Shown here: piece after piece, positions 1-7,352 of the stretch
Numbering within the stretch: position 1 is the first letter of the stretch
How the letters are laid out: every line of letters starts with the position of its first letter
Source: CAYLZW01 sp964388085
GTDB taxonomy: Bacteria; Myxococcota; UBA727; CAYLZW01
Direction: 5' to 3'
Assembly: GCA_964388085.1 (NCBI GenBank)
Contig: CAYLZW010000016.1
Location: forward strand, 1 to 41,652
DNA: 41,652 bases
The notes under the pieces: model-generated
What the model saw: the letters and a program-made list of their open reading frames with translations, nothing else
Told to the model about the DNA's origin: nothing
Database searches by the model: none
Translations under genes and position numbers: made by a program

Positions 1-50
1 GTGGGCTCGTCGTTCACATCGACCACGCGACTCTGAATCTCGAGCTTCAC
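1..50 (-). CDS. possible 5' end of a gene running out of the window
   Basis: On the minus strand an open frame begins at a GTG (positions 50-48) and reads VKLEIQSRVVDVNDEP to the window edge. It lies about 100 bases past the fic stop codon in the same direction. Only 16 codons are visible, with no convincing ribosome binding site, so neither product nor reality of the gene can be judged. Positions 51-153 show nothing recognisable. Confidence 0.2.
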   Translation of the reverse strand, partial: MKLEIQSRVVDVNDEP

Positions 51-153
51 CGTGGGTGGAATGAGCAGGTTTCCGACGCGCCTTCGCCCGCTGGCTGCGT
101 TGCTCGCTCGCTCGCTGCCCGCGTCGAACCGATGGAGACGTCGGCGACGCGGA

Positions 154-1317
154 TCACTCTGGATCGGCCGCAGGCTCTGCAGGGATGTCGTCGAAGGCGA
201 CGTGCAGGATCTCGGGCGAGTAGAACGTCTTCACCTTCGCCTCGTCGAGCTCTCGCAAGACGCCGAGGCTCACCAAGCGCTCGACGTCCGCCTTCGCGGT
301 CGGATAGCTGACGGCCATCTTGCGTCCGAGCTCGGCGATACGCACGATAGGTGACTCTACGAGCCCGTCGACGATCTGGCTCAGCCGGATGCTGCCACCT
401 GCCGCGGCGACGCGAGCCATGAATTGATCCCGCACGGCGAGCAGTCGCTCACAGCGAACGATGGTCTCGAGCGTCTGGTGAACCGTGCCGCGCAGGCAGT
501 ACTCAATCCACTCGCGCCAGGCCCCGCGGGTACTGACGGCGAAGAGGCGGTCGATGTACTCGTCCTTGAAGCGGTCAAAGAACGCGCTCATGTAAAGCCA
601 CGGCTTTGAGAGACCGCACCACCGCTGAAGCATGATGGCGAGGAGCAGGCGGCCGACGCGGCCATTCCCATCATGGAAAGGATGGATGGTCTCGAGCTGG
701 TAATGGATGAGGTAGCACTGAACGAGCGGGTCGTATCCAGGCGCCGGCTCGCGGAGATACCGCTCGAGCGCCTCGAGGCAGCCAGGCACCTGCAGCGGCG
801 GCGGCACGAAGCGCATGTCGTGGCCGAGGTACACCTGCGCGTCCCGGAAGCGCCCAGGGTGCTTGTCGCGACCTCGTACACCGCTCAGCAGAATCTCGTG
901 TAGCTCCCGCAGCAGCGAGAGGGTCAGCGGATATTGGCCGCTGGTGCCTACTTCGAGGGCCGTGCCGTAGTTGAAGACCTCCCGCCAGGCGTTGGCGGGA
1001 TCGGCCTCGGACCTCGCCTCGGGTCGGTCGTACCCAAAGAGGAGCAGCTCTTGCGGTGTCGCATAGGTCCCTTCGAGGCTCGATGAGCGCAAAGCCTCGC
1101 GCTGCTGCAGCGGGCGAAGGAGAAGCTCCGGGTTGGGGAGACGCCGGCCGATGCCCTCGAGCACCCCGATCTGCTGCTTCGCGTCCGACAGGAGCGGCCA
1201 GAGGTCTGCAGGAAACACCCACACTGGCGGCAGCGGCGCGGGCAGGAAGGCGCGCTCCCCCCCGCCGGCGGCCACCAGCTCGCCCGGGCTCGAGGCGTTG
1301 AAGAGCGATGTGTCCAT
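154..1317 (-). CDS. Fic family protein (AMPylator-type), class II with N-terminal inhibitory motif
   Basis: A 387-residue Fic protein. The core motif HPFHDGNGRVGR is at residues 212-223: His for catalysis, D/E-G-N for Mg-phosphate binding, and the second Arg. An upstream S-x-x-x-E-G motif (SSSLEG, 78-83) fits the autoinhibitory helix of class II Fic proteins. Residues ~300-370 look like a winged helix-turn-helix, as in Fic proteins that also bind DNA. Such enzymes usually transfer AMP from ATP to a protein hydroxyl; the target here is unknown. The ATG at 1317 fits a typical N-terminus and is followed upstream by repeated TTAAA-type boxes that the C-terminal HTH may bind. The first ~75 codons and this upstream DNA are duplicated at 2753-3133. 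Confidence 0.93.
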   Translation of the reverse strand: MDTSLFNASSPGELVAAGGGERAFLPAPLPPVWVFPADLWPLLSDAKQQIGVLEGIGRRLPNPELLLRPLQQREALRSSSLEGTYATPQELLLFGYDRPEARSEADPANAWREVFNYGTALEVGTSGQYPLTLSLLRELHEILLSGVRGRDKHPGRFRDAQVYLGHDMRFVPPPLQVPGCLEALERYLREPAPGYDPLVQCYLIHYQLETIHPFHDGNGRVGRLLLAIMLQRWCGLSKPWLYMSAFFDRFKDEYIDRLFAVSTRGAWREWIEYCLRGTVHQTLETIVRCERLLAVRDQFMARVAAAGGSIRLSQIVDGLVESPIVRIAELGRKMAVSYPTAKADVERLVSLGVLRELDEAKVKTFYSPEILHVAFDDIPAEPAADPE

Positions 1318-1322
1318 GTGAA

Positions 1323-1374
1323 GGAAACTTTAAGCTGGCGGCGCCTGTTAAAGAAACCTGGCGGAAATTTTAAC
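1323..1374 (-). promoter_or_regulatory. three operator-like boxes upstream of fic
   Basis: Three related 12-mers lie just upstream of the fic ATG. On the plus strand they are GGAAACTTTAAG (1323-1334), GTTAAAGAAACC (1347-1358, inverted relative to the others) and GGAAATTTTAAC (1363-1374). The spacing and AT-rich TTTAA cores in GC-rich DNA suggest repressor sites, most simply for the Fic protein's own winged helix. The same three boxes are kept in the duplicated copy at 2971-3023. No footprint or consensus promoter can be shown from sequence alone. Confidence 0.5.
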
Positions 1375-1391
1375 GGGCAGCATCCGCTGAT

Positions 1392-1475
1392 GGGTCCGGA
1401 AGGCGAGCCGGGAGCTCCAGATGGCCTTCGGAGGGGTCCGGAAGGCGAGTCGCGAGCTCGCGATGGCCTTCGGGG
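1392..1475. repeat. two units of a 42-bp hairpin-forming tandem repeat
   Basis: Units at 1392-1433 and 1434-1475 follow the pattern GGTCCGGAAGGCGAG, variable middle, ATGGCCTTCGG. The GAAGGC and GCCTTC ends are inverted repeats, and the middle of unit 2 is the perfect palindrome TCGCGAGCTCGCGA. Each unit can therefore fold into a hairpin. The array is shorter than its partner at 3042-3293 and is cut off at about 1483, where the duplicated region ends. Confidence 0.8.
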
Positions 1476-1506
1476 GTGCCCGGTCGACAGCGGCAGCGAC
1501 CAGCAG

Positions 1507-2016
1507 CTATACGGCCGCGGCGCCCCAGTGTCCGTCGTCGGATCGGACCCGCAGCGGCTGTGAGCTCGTGGGCTCCTTACTCCCCATCTCGAGCAGCCCG
1601 TAGTCCGAAACCGGCTCCACATGCAGCGCCATCACCCTCAGCAGCTTCTCGGCCGGGAGCTGCATCCTCTTCGGCGTATCGGTGCGCTCCCATCGCGAAA
1701 CAGTTTCGGGCTGAACGCCCATCACTTTGGCGAAGTCGACACTGGAATACCCTAGATGGGTTCTAAGCCAGCGGATCTCGCCAGGAGTAAGGCGCTCTGG
1801 CTTTCTGGCCAGCGTCTTGGCGATTAGCGCATGCAGGTCCTCGATGTTCGGAAGCTCGATTTCTTCCTCCCCGCAGCTGGGACATCGAAGAACGCGAACG
1901 TTCTCAAGCACGACGTCGATGGACTTGCCATATCGACGAGCTTCCCTCGACTCCACCATCTCGGCGCCACACATTAAACATGAGTGGTTCACCGACCTCT
2001 TTGCTTCTTTCGCCAT
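1507..2016 (-). CDS. MqsA-like antitoxin: zinc-finger plus XRE-type HTH
   Basis: A 169-residue protein with the architecture of the MqsA/YgiT antitoxin family. The N-terminal zinc site is formed by two CxxC pairs (Cys13/16 and Cys45/48), followed by a helix-turn-helix around residues 78-125 (LTPGEIRWLRTHLGYSS, then TVSRWE at 105-110). Its start overlaps the end of the upstream DUF4258-type toxin gene by 28 bases, a toxin-first order also seen in mqsRA. MqsA-type proteins bind the toxin and repress their own promoter. The last ~25 residues after the HTH are not recognised. Pairing with the neighbour is inferred from overlap and family habits. Confidence 0.87.
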   Translation of the reverse strand: MAKEAKRSVNHSCLMCGAEMVESREARRYGKSIDVVLENVRVLRCPSCGEEEIELPNIEDLHALIAKTLARKPERLTPGEIRWLRTHLGYSSVDFAKVMGVQPETVSRWERTDTPKRMQLPAEKLLRVMALHVEPVSDYGLLEMGSKEPTSSQPLRVRSDDGHWGAAAV

Positions 2017-2297
2017 GCGGTCACCACCACAACCGTGCAGGAGGAACGGAACGCGACTACAACCGCGATGCGGTCAGTTTCAAGTCGGTACCGCCAGAAG
2101 CCATTCTCGAGCTCAGCCGGCTGATACACCCATCCATTGCGTAGGACGTTCAGGACATCCGTTTCCTGCAGGTCGTCGCTGTCCATCTCCTCCTGCGCGT
2201 GCTTCGAGAAACGAGTGAAACCGTCTCCGATCAAACGCCTGACAAGATCCCGCGCCGCCGCTGCGGAGAGAGGTTCTTCCAGCTCCTCGTGAGCCAT
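1989..2297 (-). CDS. DUF4258 / MqsR-like putative toxin
   Basis: A 102-residue protein with the DUF4258 pattern: FSKHAQEEMDSDDL near residue 30, then DVLNVLRNG, then a C-terminal beta section with RYRLETDRIAVVVAF. DUF4258 proteins resemble RelE/MqsR-fold ribonucleases and often sit before an MqsA-like antitoxin, as here. The start at 2297 gives a normal-length domain. It is the first gene of a two-gene operon with the overlapping antitoxin. The mRNA-cleaving activity is a family-level inference. An MqsA-repressed promoter would be expected upstream (2298-2350), but no convincing palindrome was seen there. Confidence 0.78.
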   Translation of the reverse strand: MAHEELEEPLSAAAARDLVRRLIGDGFTRFSKHAQEEMDSDDLQETDVLNVLRNGWVYQPAELENGFWRYRLETDRIAVVVAFRSSCTVVVVTAWRKKQRGR

Positions 2298-2572
2298 CGT
2301 CGTTGCCCCGTCGCATGTTGCGCTTGCATCATAAGACTGCCCTCCGGGTCATGACTTTGTATCAAGACTTGACCCCAAGTCAATCCGGCCAACGAGATCC
2401 ATAGTGAAGGGTCCCCGGCGCCCTGCGGGCGGTTCGGCGGAGTTGTGGGGAGCTCTTACTGTGTGAAGGCGCACAGTTTGGTGACTCAGGAGCGGCTTCC
2501 GGCCACTCGGGAGCCCCTTCCGGCGGGCCCAGCGCGAGTTTTGCGTGCGTCGAAGGGCGCGGGCCGCGGTCA
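2298..2572. other. intergenic stretch between the DUF4258/MqsA pair and the chimeric remnant
   Basis: No gene is recognised here. A short inverted repeat, GACTTGACCCCAAGTC, occupies 2366-2381 and could be an operator or decayed site. From about 2573 leftwards-pointing similarity to the 3' end of asnB begins. Confidence 0.5.
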
Positions 2573-2965
2573 GGCGCTCAGCCCCATGCTCGGGGGCCGA
2601 CATCCCGTTCGAGACGGCAGCTTCCCGGCAGGCCTGGAACATCAGCATGACCAACAGCTCCACGTGCCGGGAGACGCGCCCCGAGAGGTGCTCCTCGAAC
2701 GCCTGCCAGATGGGCGCCGCATGCAACAGGCCACCCTCCTCGAGCTTGCGCGGCTGCAGCGGGCGAAGGAGAAGCTCCGGGTTGGGGAGACGCCGGCCGA
2801 TGCCCTCGAGCACCCCGATCTGCTGCTTCGCGTCCGACAGGAGCGGCCAGAGGTCTGCAGGAAACGCCCACGCTGGCGGCAGCGGCGCGGGCAGAAAGGC
2901 GCGGCCACCGCCTCCGGCGGCCACCAGCTCGCTGGGCTTGAGGCGTTGAAGAGCGATGTGTCCAT
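2573..2965 (-). pseudogene. chimeric remnant: fic 5' end joined to asnB 3' end
   Basis: The minus strand starts at 2965 like the intact fic gene (MDTSLFNASSP), then carries a 1-base deletion relative to it (about 2925-2940) that shifts the frame. After re-entry the frame reads the fic N-terminus to LLLRPLQP and passes directly into KLEEGGLLHAAPI and SGRVSRHVELL, which matches the last ~55 residues of the asparagine synthase encoded at 5392-7350. The junction is the octamer GCTGCAGC (2753-2760), present in intact fic (1104-1111) and asnB (5568-5575). The remnant has neither Fic nor synthase catalytic residues and is surely non-functional as an enzyme. Confidence 0.85.
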
Positions 2966-3133
2966 GTGAAGGAAACTTTAAGCCGGCGGGCGCCGGTTAA
3001 AGAAACCTGACGGAAATTTTAACGGACAGCATGCGGCTGATGGGTCCGGAAGGCGAGTGGGGAGCTCCAGATGGCCTTCGGAGGGGTCCAGAAGGCGAGT
3101 CGCGGGCTCGCGATGGCCTTCGGGGGTGCCCGG
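2753..3133. repeat. direct duplication of the fic 5' end and upstream region (partner 1104-1483)
   Basis: These ~380 bp are a near-identical direct repeat of 1104-1483, with scattered substitutions and single-base indels. The duplication covers the first ~70 fic codons, the start codon, the three operator-like boxes and two units of the 42-bp tandem repeat. The two copies bracket the MqsA-like/DUF4258 pair. It is not an insertion sequence: no transposase or terminal inverted repeats are seen. Confidence 0.88.
2971..3023 (-). promoter_or_regulatory. duplicate set of operator-like boxes
   Basis: GGAAACTTTAAG (2971-2982), GTTAAAGAAACC (2996-3007) and GGAAATTTTAAC (3012-3023) repeat the three boxes upstream of intact fic, with one base more between the first two. 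They are preserved exactly although the coding part downstream is broken. They could still titrate the fic regulator or drive the remnant. Confidence 0.45.
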
Positions 3134-3293
3134 AAGGCGAGTGGGGGATTCCCGAGCGCGTTCGGGGGGGCGCGGAAGGCGGCTGGGGACTTGCGGATCG
3201 TGCCTGGGGGGGCCCCGAAGGCGACCGGGGAGCTGCAGATCGCGTCCGGGAGGGTCCCGAGGGGGGTTGGCGCAAAATCTGCGGCTCCTTGAC
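3042..3293. repeat. six-unit 42-bp tandem repeat array
   Basis: Exact 42-bp periodicity: 3042-3083, 3084-3125, 3126-3167, 3168-3209, 3210-3251 and a degenerate 3252-3293. Units share GGTCC-GAAGGCGA at the left and GATGGCCTTCGGGG at the right, decaying toward high coordinates. GAAGGC/GCCTTC form inverted arms in the first two units. As 42 is a multiple of three, all frames stay open and read as a 14-residue Pro/Ala-rich repeat on the minus strand (APPKAIxSxxLAF type), but this looks like a by-product. There are no spacers, so it is not CRISPR. Confidence 0.85.
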
Positions 3294-3313
3294 GCCAAGC
3301 GCTCGGAGCACGG

Positions 3314-4783
3314 TCAGGTGTAGCTCGACCGCAAGCGAAGCCGGTTGTGCACGTGCTCGACACACGTCGTTTCACCAACCCCAAATTCATCCATAAGCGC
3401 CCGATAATGCTCAGTCGTAGGCCGCGCTCCGGCGCCACCAACAACGCGCCGGATGCCGGGCAAAGGGAGCAGCAGCTCGGCGGCGAAGGCGTTCGCTCGG
3501 CGCTCCACGGTTGGGGTCGTCCAGGGACCGCTGAGAACGGTAAGCGGAACGGCCTCCCGTCTATCGACCAGCAGATGACAGAGCTCATGTGCGAGCACCA
3601 TTCGACGGCCCCATTCGGTACGCGCTCTCACGGATCCCGGATTCACCAGGATGAGCGGTCCCCGATGGTCGTCCCAGACGCATCCGCCATCGATCGTTTC
3701 AGCGCCCAGCTCCAGCGTGTCCACGATTGTGACGCCGAGCGAGCTCAAGAACGGTTCGATATTGAAAGCACGATCCAGGTTCCCGACATGCTCACGCAAC
3801 GCGGCTGCGAGCGCATATCCCTGCTGAAAGTCCGTCTGTCGTCCCGAGAGTCCCGGCAGCTCTTGCGCCAGTCTTCGTACGCCGCCGTCCGCGGGAGACG
3901 CGGGCAGCCTCCGCAGCGCTTCCACAATGTTCAGGACATCGGCGATCGAGATCTCCGCGGAGAGCGCGCGAAAGACCATCGCCGGCCACGAAGTCGACGC
4001 GTCAAGCTCCGCACCTCGTGCGCTCCAGGCCTCGTCGAGCTCGAAGAACGACTCGATGGCCTGGTCACCCCTCACTGCGTCGAGCTCTTCTGTCGTGAGC
4101 CCGGCGAACCCCGCCAGATTCTGCGCCGCTGCGTCGGCAGAATCGACATAGCCGAGCCAGCGCGCAATCTCGGCCCGGTCTTGAACCGCGACCGGATCGC
4201 CGGATCCTGCGAGCGCGTCGTGAACCCATCTCAGCAAGCCCTTGGTTGCGTCCAAAAAGATACCGACCGGAACATCGATCTCACTTCGACCGTGGTGGAA
4301 GTGAGCAGAGCCCGCCTCGCGGGTACGCCATGAGACTGAGACCCGATCGCCGTCGCGCCCAAAATAGATATCTGGAAACAGCCCTCCAGCAGACGCCGCG
4401 AGCAGAGAGTGGGTTGCTACGAATCCATCTCGGAGATCGAGCAGCTCATCGGCCGCGTCTTCGTCCTCGGTGATGAGAGCGTCGAGATCCTCACAGAGGT
4501 CGCGCGCGTTCCGCGAGGAGGACGGGATTGGCCACCGTTGACGCTCGAACATGTCGCGCCACGCCCGGACAATCCAACGAGCCACGTAGATGACTGGCCA
4601 ATGCGCTGCCGCGTGGACATCGCCCGTGTCGAGGTGCGCATGGCTGGTAAGATTTTGGCGCCGCGCCCAGATCTCCAAGGCTGCCCATGTCAGACTTGCG
4701 GACGCATCCGCTTCAGGAGGGCCGCCTTGCAGCGGCGACACCGCGAACCCGAACAACTGCAAGTCACCGAAAACCCGTCTCAT
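3314..4783 (-). CDS. ImmA/IrrE family (M78) metallo-endopeptidase
   Basis: A 489-residue protein with an ImmA/IrrE peptidase domain in the last ~130 residues. The zinc motif HELCH is at 399-403 and is followed by ERRANAFAAELLLP (~428-441), where the third ligand and conserved NxFAAxLLxP element lie. The N-terminal ~350 residues show no HTH and no domain I recognise, so this is a much longer protein than the classic phage ImmA. M78 peptidases commonly cleave a partner repressor or antitoxin. The gene starts inside the stop of the upstream small gene (ATGA, 4783-4780), so the two are translationally coupled. Whether the partner is substrate, activator or toxin is unknown. Confidence 0.88.
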   Translation of the reverse strand: MRRVFGDLQLFGFAVSPLQGGPPEADASASLTWAALEIWARRQNLTSHAHLDTGDVHAAAHWPVIYVARWIVRAWRDMFERQRWPIPSSSRNARDLCEDLDALITEDEDAADELLDLRDGFVATHSLLAASAGGLFPDIYFGRDGDRVSVSWRTREAGSAHFHHGRSEIDVPVGIFLDATKGLLRWVHDALAGSGDPVAVQDRAEIARWLGYVDSADAAAQNLAGFAGLTTEELDAVRGDQAIESFFELDEAWSARGAELDASTSWPAMVFRALSAEISIADVLNIVEALRRLPASPADGGVRRLAQELPGLSGRQTDFQQGYALAAALREHVGNLDRAFNIEPFLSSLGVTIVDTLELGAETIDGGCVWDDHRGPLILVNPGSVRARTEWGRRMVLAHELCHLLVDRREAVPLTVLSGPWTTPTVERRANAFAAELLLPLPGIRRVVGGAGARPTTEHYRALMDEFGVGETTCVEHVHNRLRLRSSYT

Positions 4784-5163
4784 CTCGCACTGCCCGTGAG
4801 CTTCTTGTAGCGCGCGCTTGTCAGCTTCCCTGCACGACAGAAGACGCGCAAGATCCGAGCCGGTATCTGACGTGGCACGACGTCCTCACGAACAGGATAG
4901 CCGTGCCAGATCTCAAGCTCCTCATCGACGGACTCGGCGTAGCCCTTGAAGAACGTCCCGCTCGCGTCGAGCGCATAGCGGGCACGACGGTCCGGGTGTG
5001 CGAGGTCGGCCCCTTCCACGGATGAGTCGAGCAGCGCCTGCGCTGCTTCGCTGGACACGTCGTCCGGACATGGCGTGTCGTAGTCCGGATACCAGCGAGG
5101 AGGGCCCTCCCCGAAAGTGCCGGGCTTGTGCTTCCGGTTCTCTTTGTAGACCAAGCGAACCAT
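4780..5163 (-). CDS. small protein of unknown function coupled to ImmA/IrrE peptidase
   Basis: A 127-residue soluble protein that I do not recognise as a named family. It has no signal peptide or membrane segment. Visible features are a Pro/Tyr-rich N-terminus (PPRWYPDYDTPCPDD), a central YALDASGTFFKGYAES stretch and a basic C-terminus (RAGKLTSARYKKLTG). The pattern of a charged residue-rich end after HGYPVREDVVP resembles small plasmid/TA-region proteins, but no function follows. The ATG at 5163 is preceded by GAGG at a short distance. Its stop overlaps the start of the peptidase gene by four bases, which makes a two-gene module likely. Confidence 0.7.
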   Translation of the reverse strand: MVRLVYKENRKHKPGTFGEGPPRWYPDYDTPCPDDVSSEAAQALLDSSVEGADLAHPDRRARYALDASGTFFKGYAESVDEELEIWHGYPVREDVVPRQIPARILRVFCRAGKLTSARYKKLTGSAR

Positions 5164-5391
5164 GCATCCTCGATATCATGCTGCCCGCACGGAGTTGCTG
5201 AGACCACCCTCGGTATGGCCTCAGCGCGCCCTCTGCCGCCTGTCGCAGTCCGCGAGGAGCGCCTGTCGTTTGCGCCGGATCGGCAGGGTCTGGCGCAAGC
5301 TGTGCGGGATGTCTGCCTGTGCGGAGATGCAGAGGGGCGCCTAAGGAGCCCTCTTGCGGGGCGCTCTGCTCGCGCGGGCTGTCCACGGCGC

Positions 5392-7350
5392 TCAGGCGGC
5401 CTGCTCGGGAGCCGACATCCCGTTCGAGCCGGCCGCTTCCCGCCAGGCCTGGAACATCAGCACGGCCCACAGCTCCACATGCCGCGAGACGCGCCCCGAG
5501 AGGTGCTCCTCGAGCGCCCCCCGGATGGGCGCCGCACGCAACAGGCCGCCGTCCTCGAGCTTGCTCGGCTGCAGCAGGTCCTCGGCCCACTCCCGCAGGG
5601 GGCCGCGCAGCCACTGGTCCACGGGGATGCCGAAGCCCATCTTCGGCCGCTCGACGAGCTCTTTGGGCACGTAGCGGTAGAGCACCTGCCGCGGCAGCCA
5701 TTTGCCCTTGCCGTCCCGAATCTTCATTGACAGCGGCAGGGACCAGGCGAGCTCAATGAGCCGATGGTCCGACAGCGGCACGCGCGCCTCGAGAGACACG
5801 CCCATGCTCGCGCGATCGACCTTGGTCAGCATGTCGTCGGGGAAGCCGAGCACGAGGTCGCCCAGCATGGTTAGCTCTGCGACGTCGAGGCCCGCCGGCG
5901 GCACCATGGGGCGGAAGGCCGGTTCTGTACCGTTCGCGAGCAGCGCATTGGGCTGTTTCCACGCGAGCGACGCCAAGCGCAAATAGAAGTCCTCGGGCTC
6001 GCGTGCCCCAGCGAGGTGCGCGAGCTTGTGAATCTTGTTGCCCGGCAGGCGCGTTTGCAGCGACGACGGCAGCGCCCACTGCGCTTTAGCGAATAGGCGG
6101 TCCCAGGACTGCGGCGGGACGCTGCCGAGCCCCTTCGCGAGCCGCGTGCGCGGCCCTCGCGGGAGCCTCGACATGTGCCGCCACAGGCGCTGACCCCACA
6201 CGTGCCGGTCGTATCCGCCCCAGACCTCGTCACCGCCGTCCCCGGTGAGCGCGACGGTCACGTGCTCGCGCGCCATCTTGCAGACGAGATAGGTCGGGAT
6301 CTGCGAGGAGTCGGCGAACGGCTCGTCGTAAAGCGAGGGCAGCGACGGAATGACATCGAGCGCGTCCTGCGGCGTGACGTAGAGCTCGGTGTGGTTCGTG
6401 CCCAGGTGCTTCGCGATGCGCTTGGCGTCGACCGCTTCGTCGTAGGCCTCTTCGGAGCTGCCGATGGAGAACGTCCGCACCGGCTGGTCGCTCTCGCTCT
6501 GCATGAGCGCGGTGACGAGCGACGAATCGATGCCGCCGGAGAGGAGGGCGCCGAGCGGCACGTCCGAGATCATGCGCTGGCGAACGGCGTCCTTCAGACG
6601 GCGCTCGAGCTCGTCGGTGGCGTGTCGTTCGCTGCCTGCGAAGGGGTTCTGTTTGGCTCGGTTGACGACGTCGACGGCGTCCCAGTAACGGCGGGGAGTC
6701 GCGCTCCGGTCTTGCGGATTCTTTAGCGTGAGGATGCTGCCGGGTAGCAGCTTCTTGAAGCCTCGGTAGATGCACCACGGGGAGGGAACGAAGCCGAAGC
6801 GCAGGAAGAGTCCAAGCGCTTCGGTGTCGACGTCGCCCTGGAAGCTCTCGTGCGCCTGAATCGCCTTCAGCTCGGAGGCGAACAGGAAGGTTCCTTGCGA
6901 CCAGCCGTAATAGAGCGGCTTCTTGCCGACGCGGTCGCGCGCGAGGTGGAGCTGCTCGGTCTGCTTGTCCCAGAGCGCGAGGGCGAACATGCCGATGGAG
7001 CGCTCGAGGGTGCTCTCGAGGCCCCACTGATCGATGCCGGCGAGCAACGTCTCGGTGTCGGAGTGGCCTTGCCAGTTGTGGCTCAGCTCCTTGCGGAGAT
7101 CGTTGTGGTTGTAGAGCTCGCCATTGTAGGTGACGACGTACCGCCCGCTCGGCGACGTCATGGGCTGTCGGCCGGCGTCCGAGAGGTCGAGGATGGCGAG
7201 GCGGCGGTGGCCCAACCAGAGGGTTTGGTCTGGGGCGGACCAGGTGCCCGACCCGTCAGGACCGCGGTGCGTGAGGCGCGCGGTCATACGGGCGAGACTG
7301 TCGGTCTCGTCTCGGCCTTGGGGGCTCCAGATTCCGGTTATGCCGCACAT
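5392..7350 (-). CDS. asnB: asparagine synthase (glutamine-hydrolysing) type amidotransferase
   Basis: A 652-residue class II glutamine amidotransferase. The N-terminus MCGITGIW supplies the catalytic Cys2 of the Ntn glutaminase, with RGPDG near 30. The synthetase half has the PP-loop LSGGIDSS and GDGGDEVWGGYDRH. The family adenylates a carboxylate and transfers glutamine-derived ammonia to it. In polysaccharide loci (WbpS/AsnB-like) the substrate is often a uronic acid or sugar acid rather than aspartate, which fits this context. It starts two bases after the stop of the upstream glycosyltransferase and is the last gene of the glycan block. The final ~55 codons also occur, diverged, in the chimeric remnant at 2573-2760. 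Confidence 0.92.
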   Translation of the reverse strand: MCGITGIWSPQGRDETDSLARMTARLTHRGPDGSGTWSAPDQTLWLGHRRLAILDLSDAGRQPMTSPSGRYVVTYNGELYNHNDLRKELSHNWQGHSDTETLLAGIDQWGLESTLERSIGMFALALWDKQTEQLHLARDRVGKKPLYYGWSQGTFLFASELKAIQAHESFQGDVDTEALGLFLRFGFVPSPWCIYRGFKKLLPGSILTLKNPQDRSATPRRYWDAVDVVNRAKQNPFAGSERHATDELERRLKDAVRQRMISDVPLGALLSGGIDSSLVTALMQSESDQPVRTFSIGSSEEAYDEAVDAKRIAKHLGTNHTELYVTPQDALDVIPSLPSLYDEPFADSSQIPTYLVCKMAREHVTVALTGDGGDEVWGGYDRHVWGQRLWRHMSRLPRGPRTRLAKGLGSVPPQSWDRLFAKAQWALPSSLQTRLPGNKIHKLAHLAGAREPEDFYLRLASLAWKQPNALLANGTEPAFRPMVPPAGLDVAELTMLGDLVLGFPDDMLTKVDRASMGVSLEARVPLSDHRLIELAWSLPLSMKIRDGKGKWLPRQVLYRYVPKELVERPKMGFGIPVDQWLRGPLREWAEDLLQPSKLEDGGLLRAAPIRGALEEHLSGRVSRHVELWAVLMFQAWREAAGSNGMSAPEQAA

Positions 7351-7352
7351 GA

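Noticed and set aside
3042..3293. CRISPR array
   Set aside because: The repeats are contiguous 42-bp units with no unique spacers, and no cas gene is present.
3019..3588. Protein with 14-residue Pro/Ala repeats on the minus strand
   Set aside because: The peptide repeat is a by-product of the 42-bp DNA repeat; similar open frames exist in other frames and on the plus strand, and there is no start signal.
5164..5391. Possible additional gene between asnB and the ImmA partner
   Set aside because: Open frames here are extensions of neighbours on wrong strands without start signals or recognisable domains; the gap shows no terminator or repeat either.
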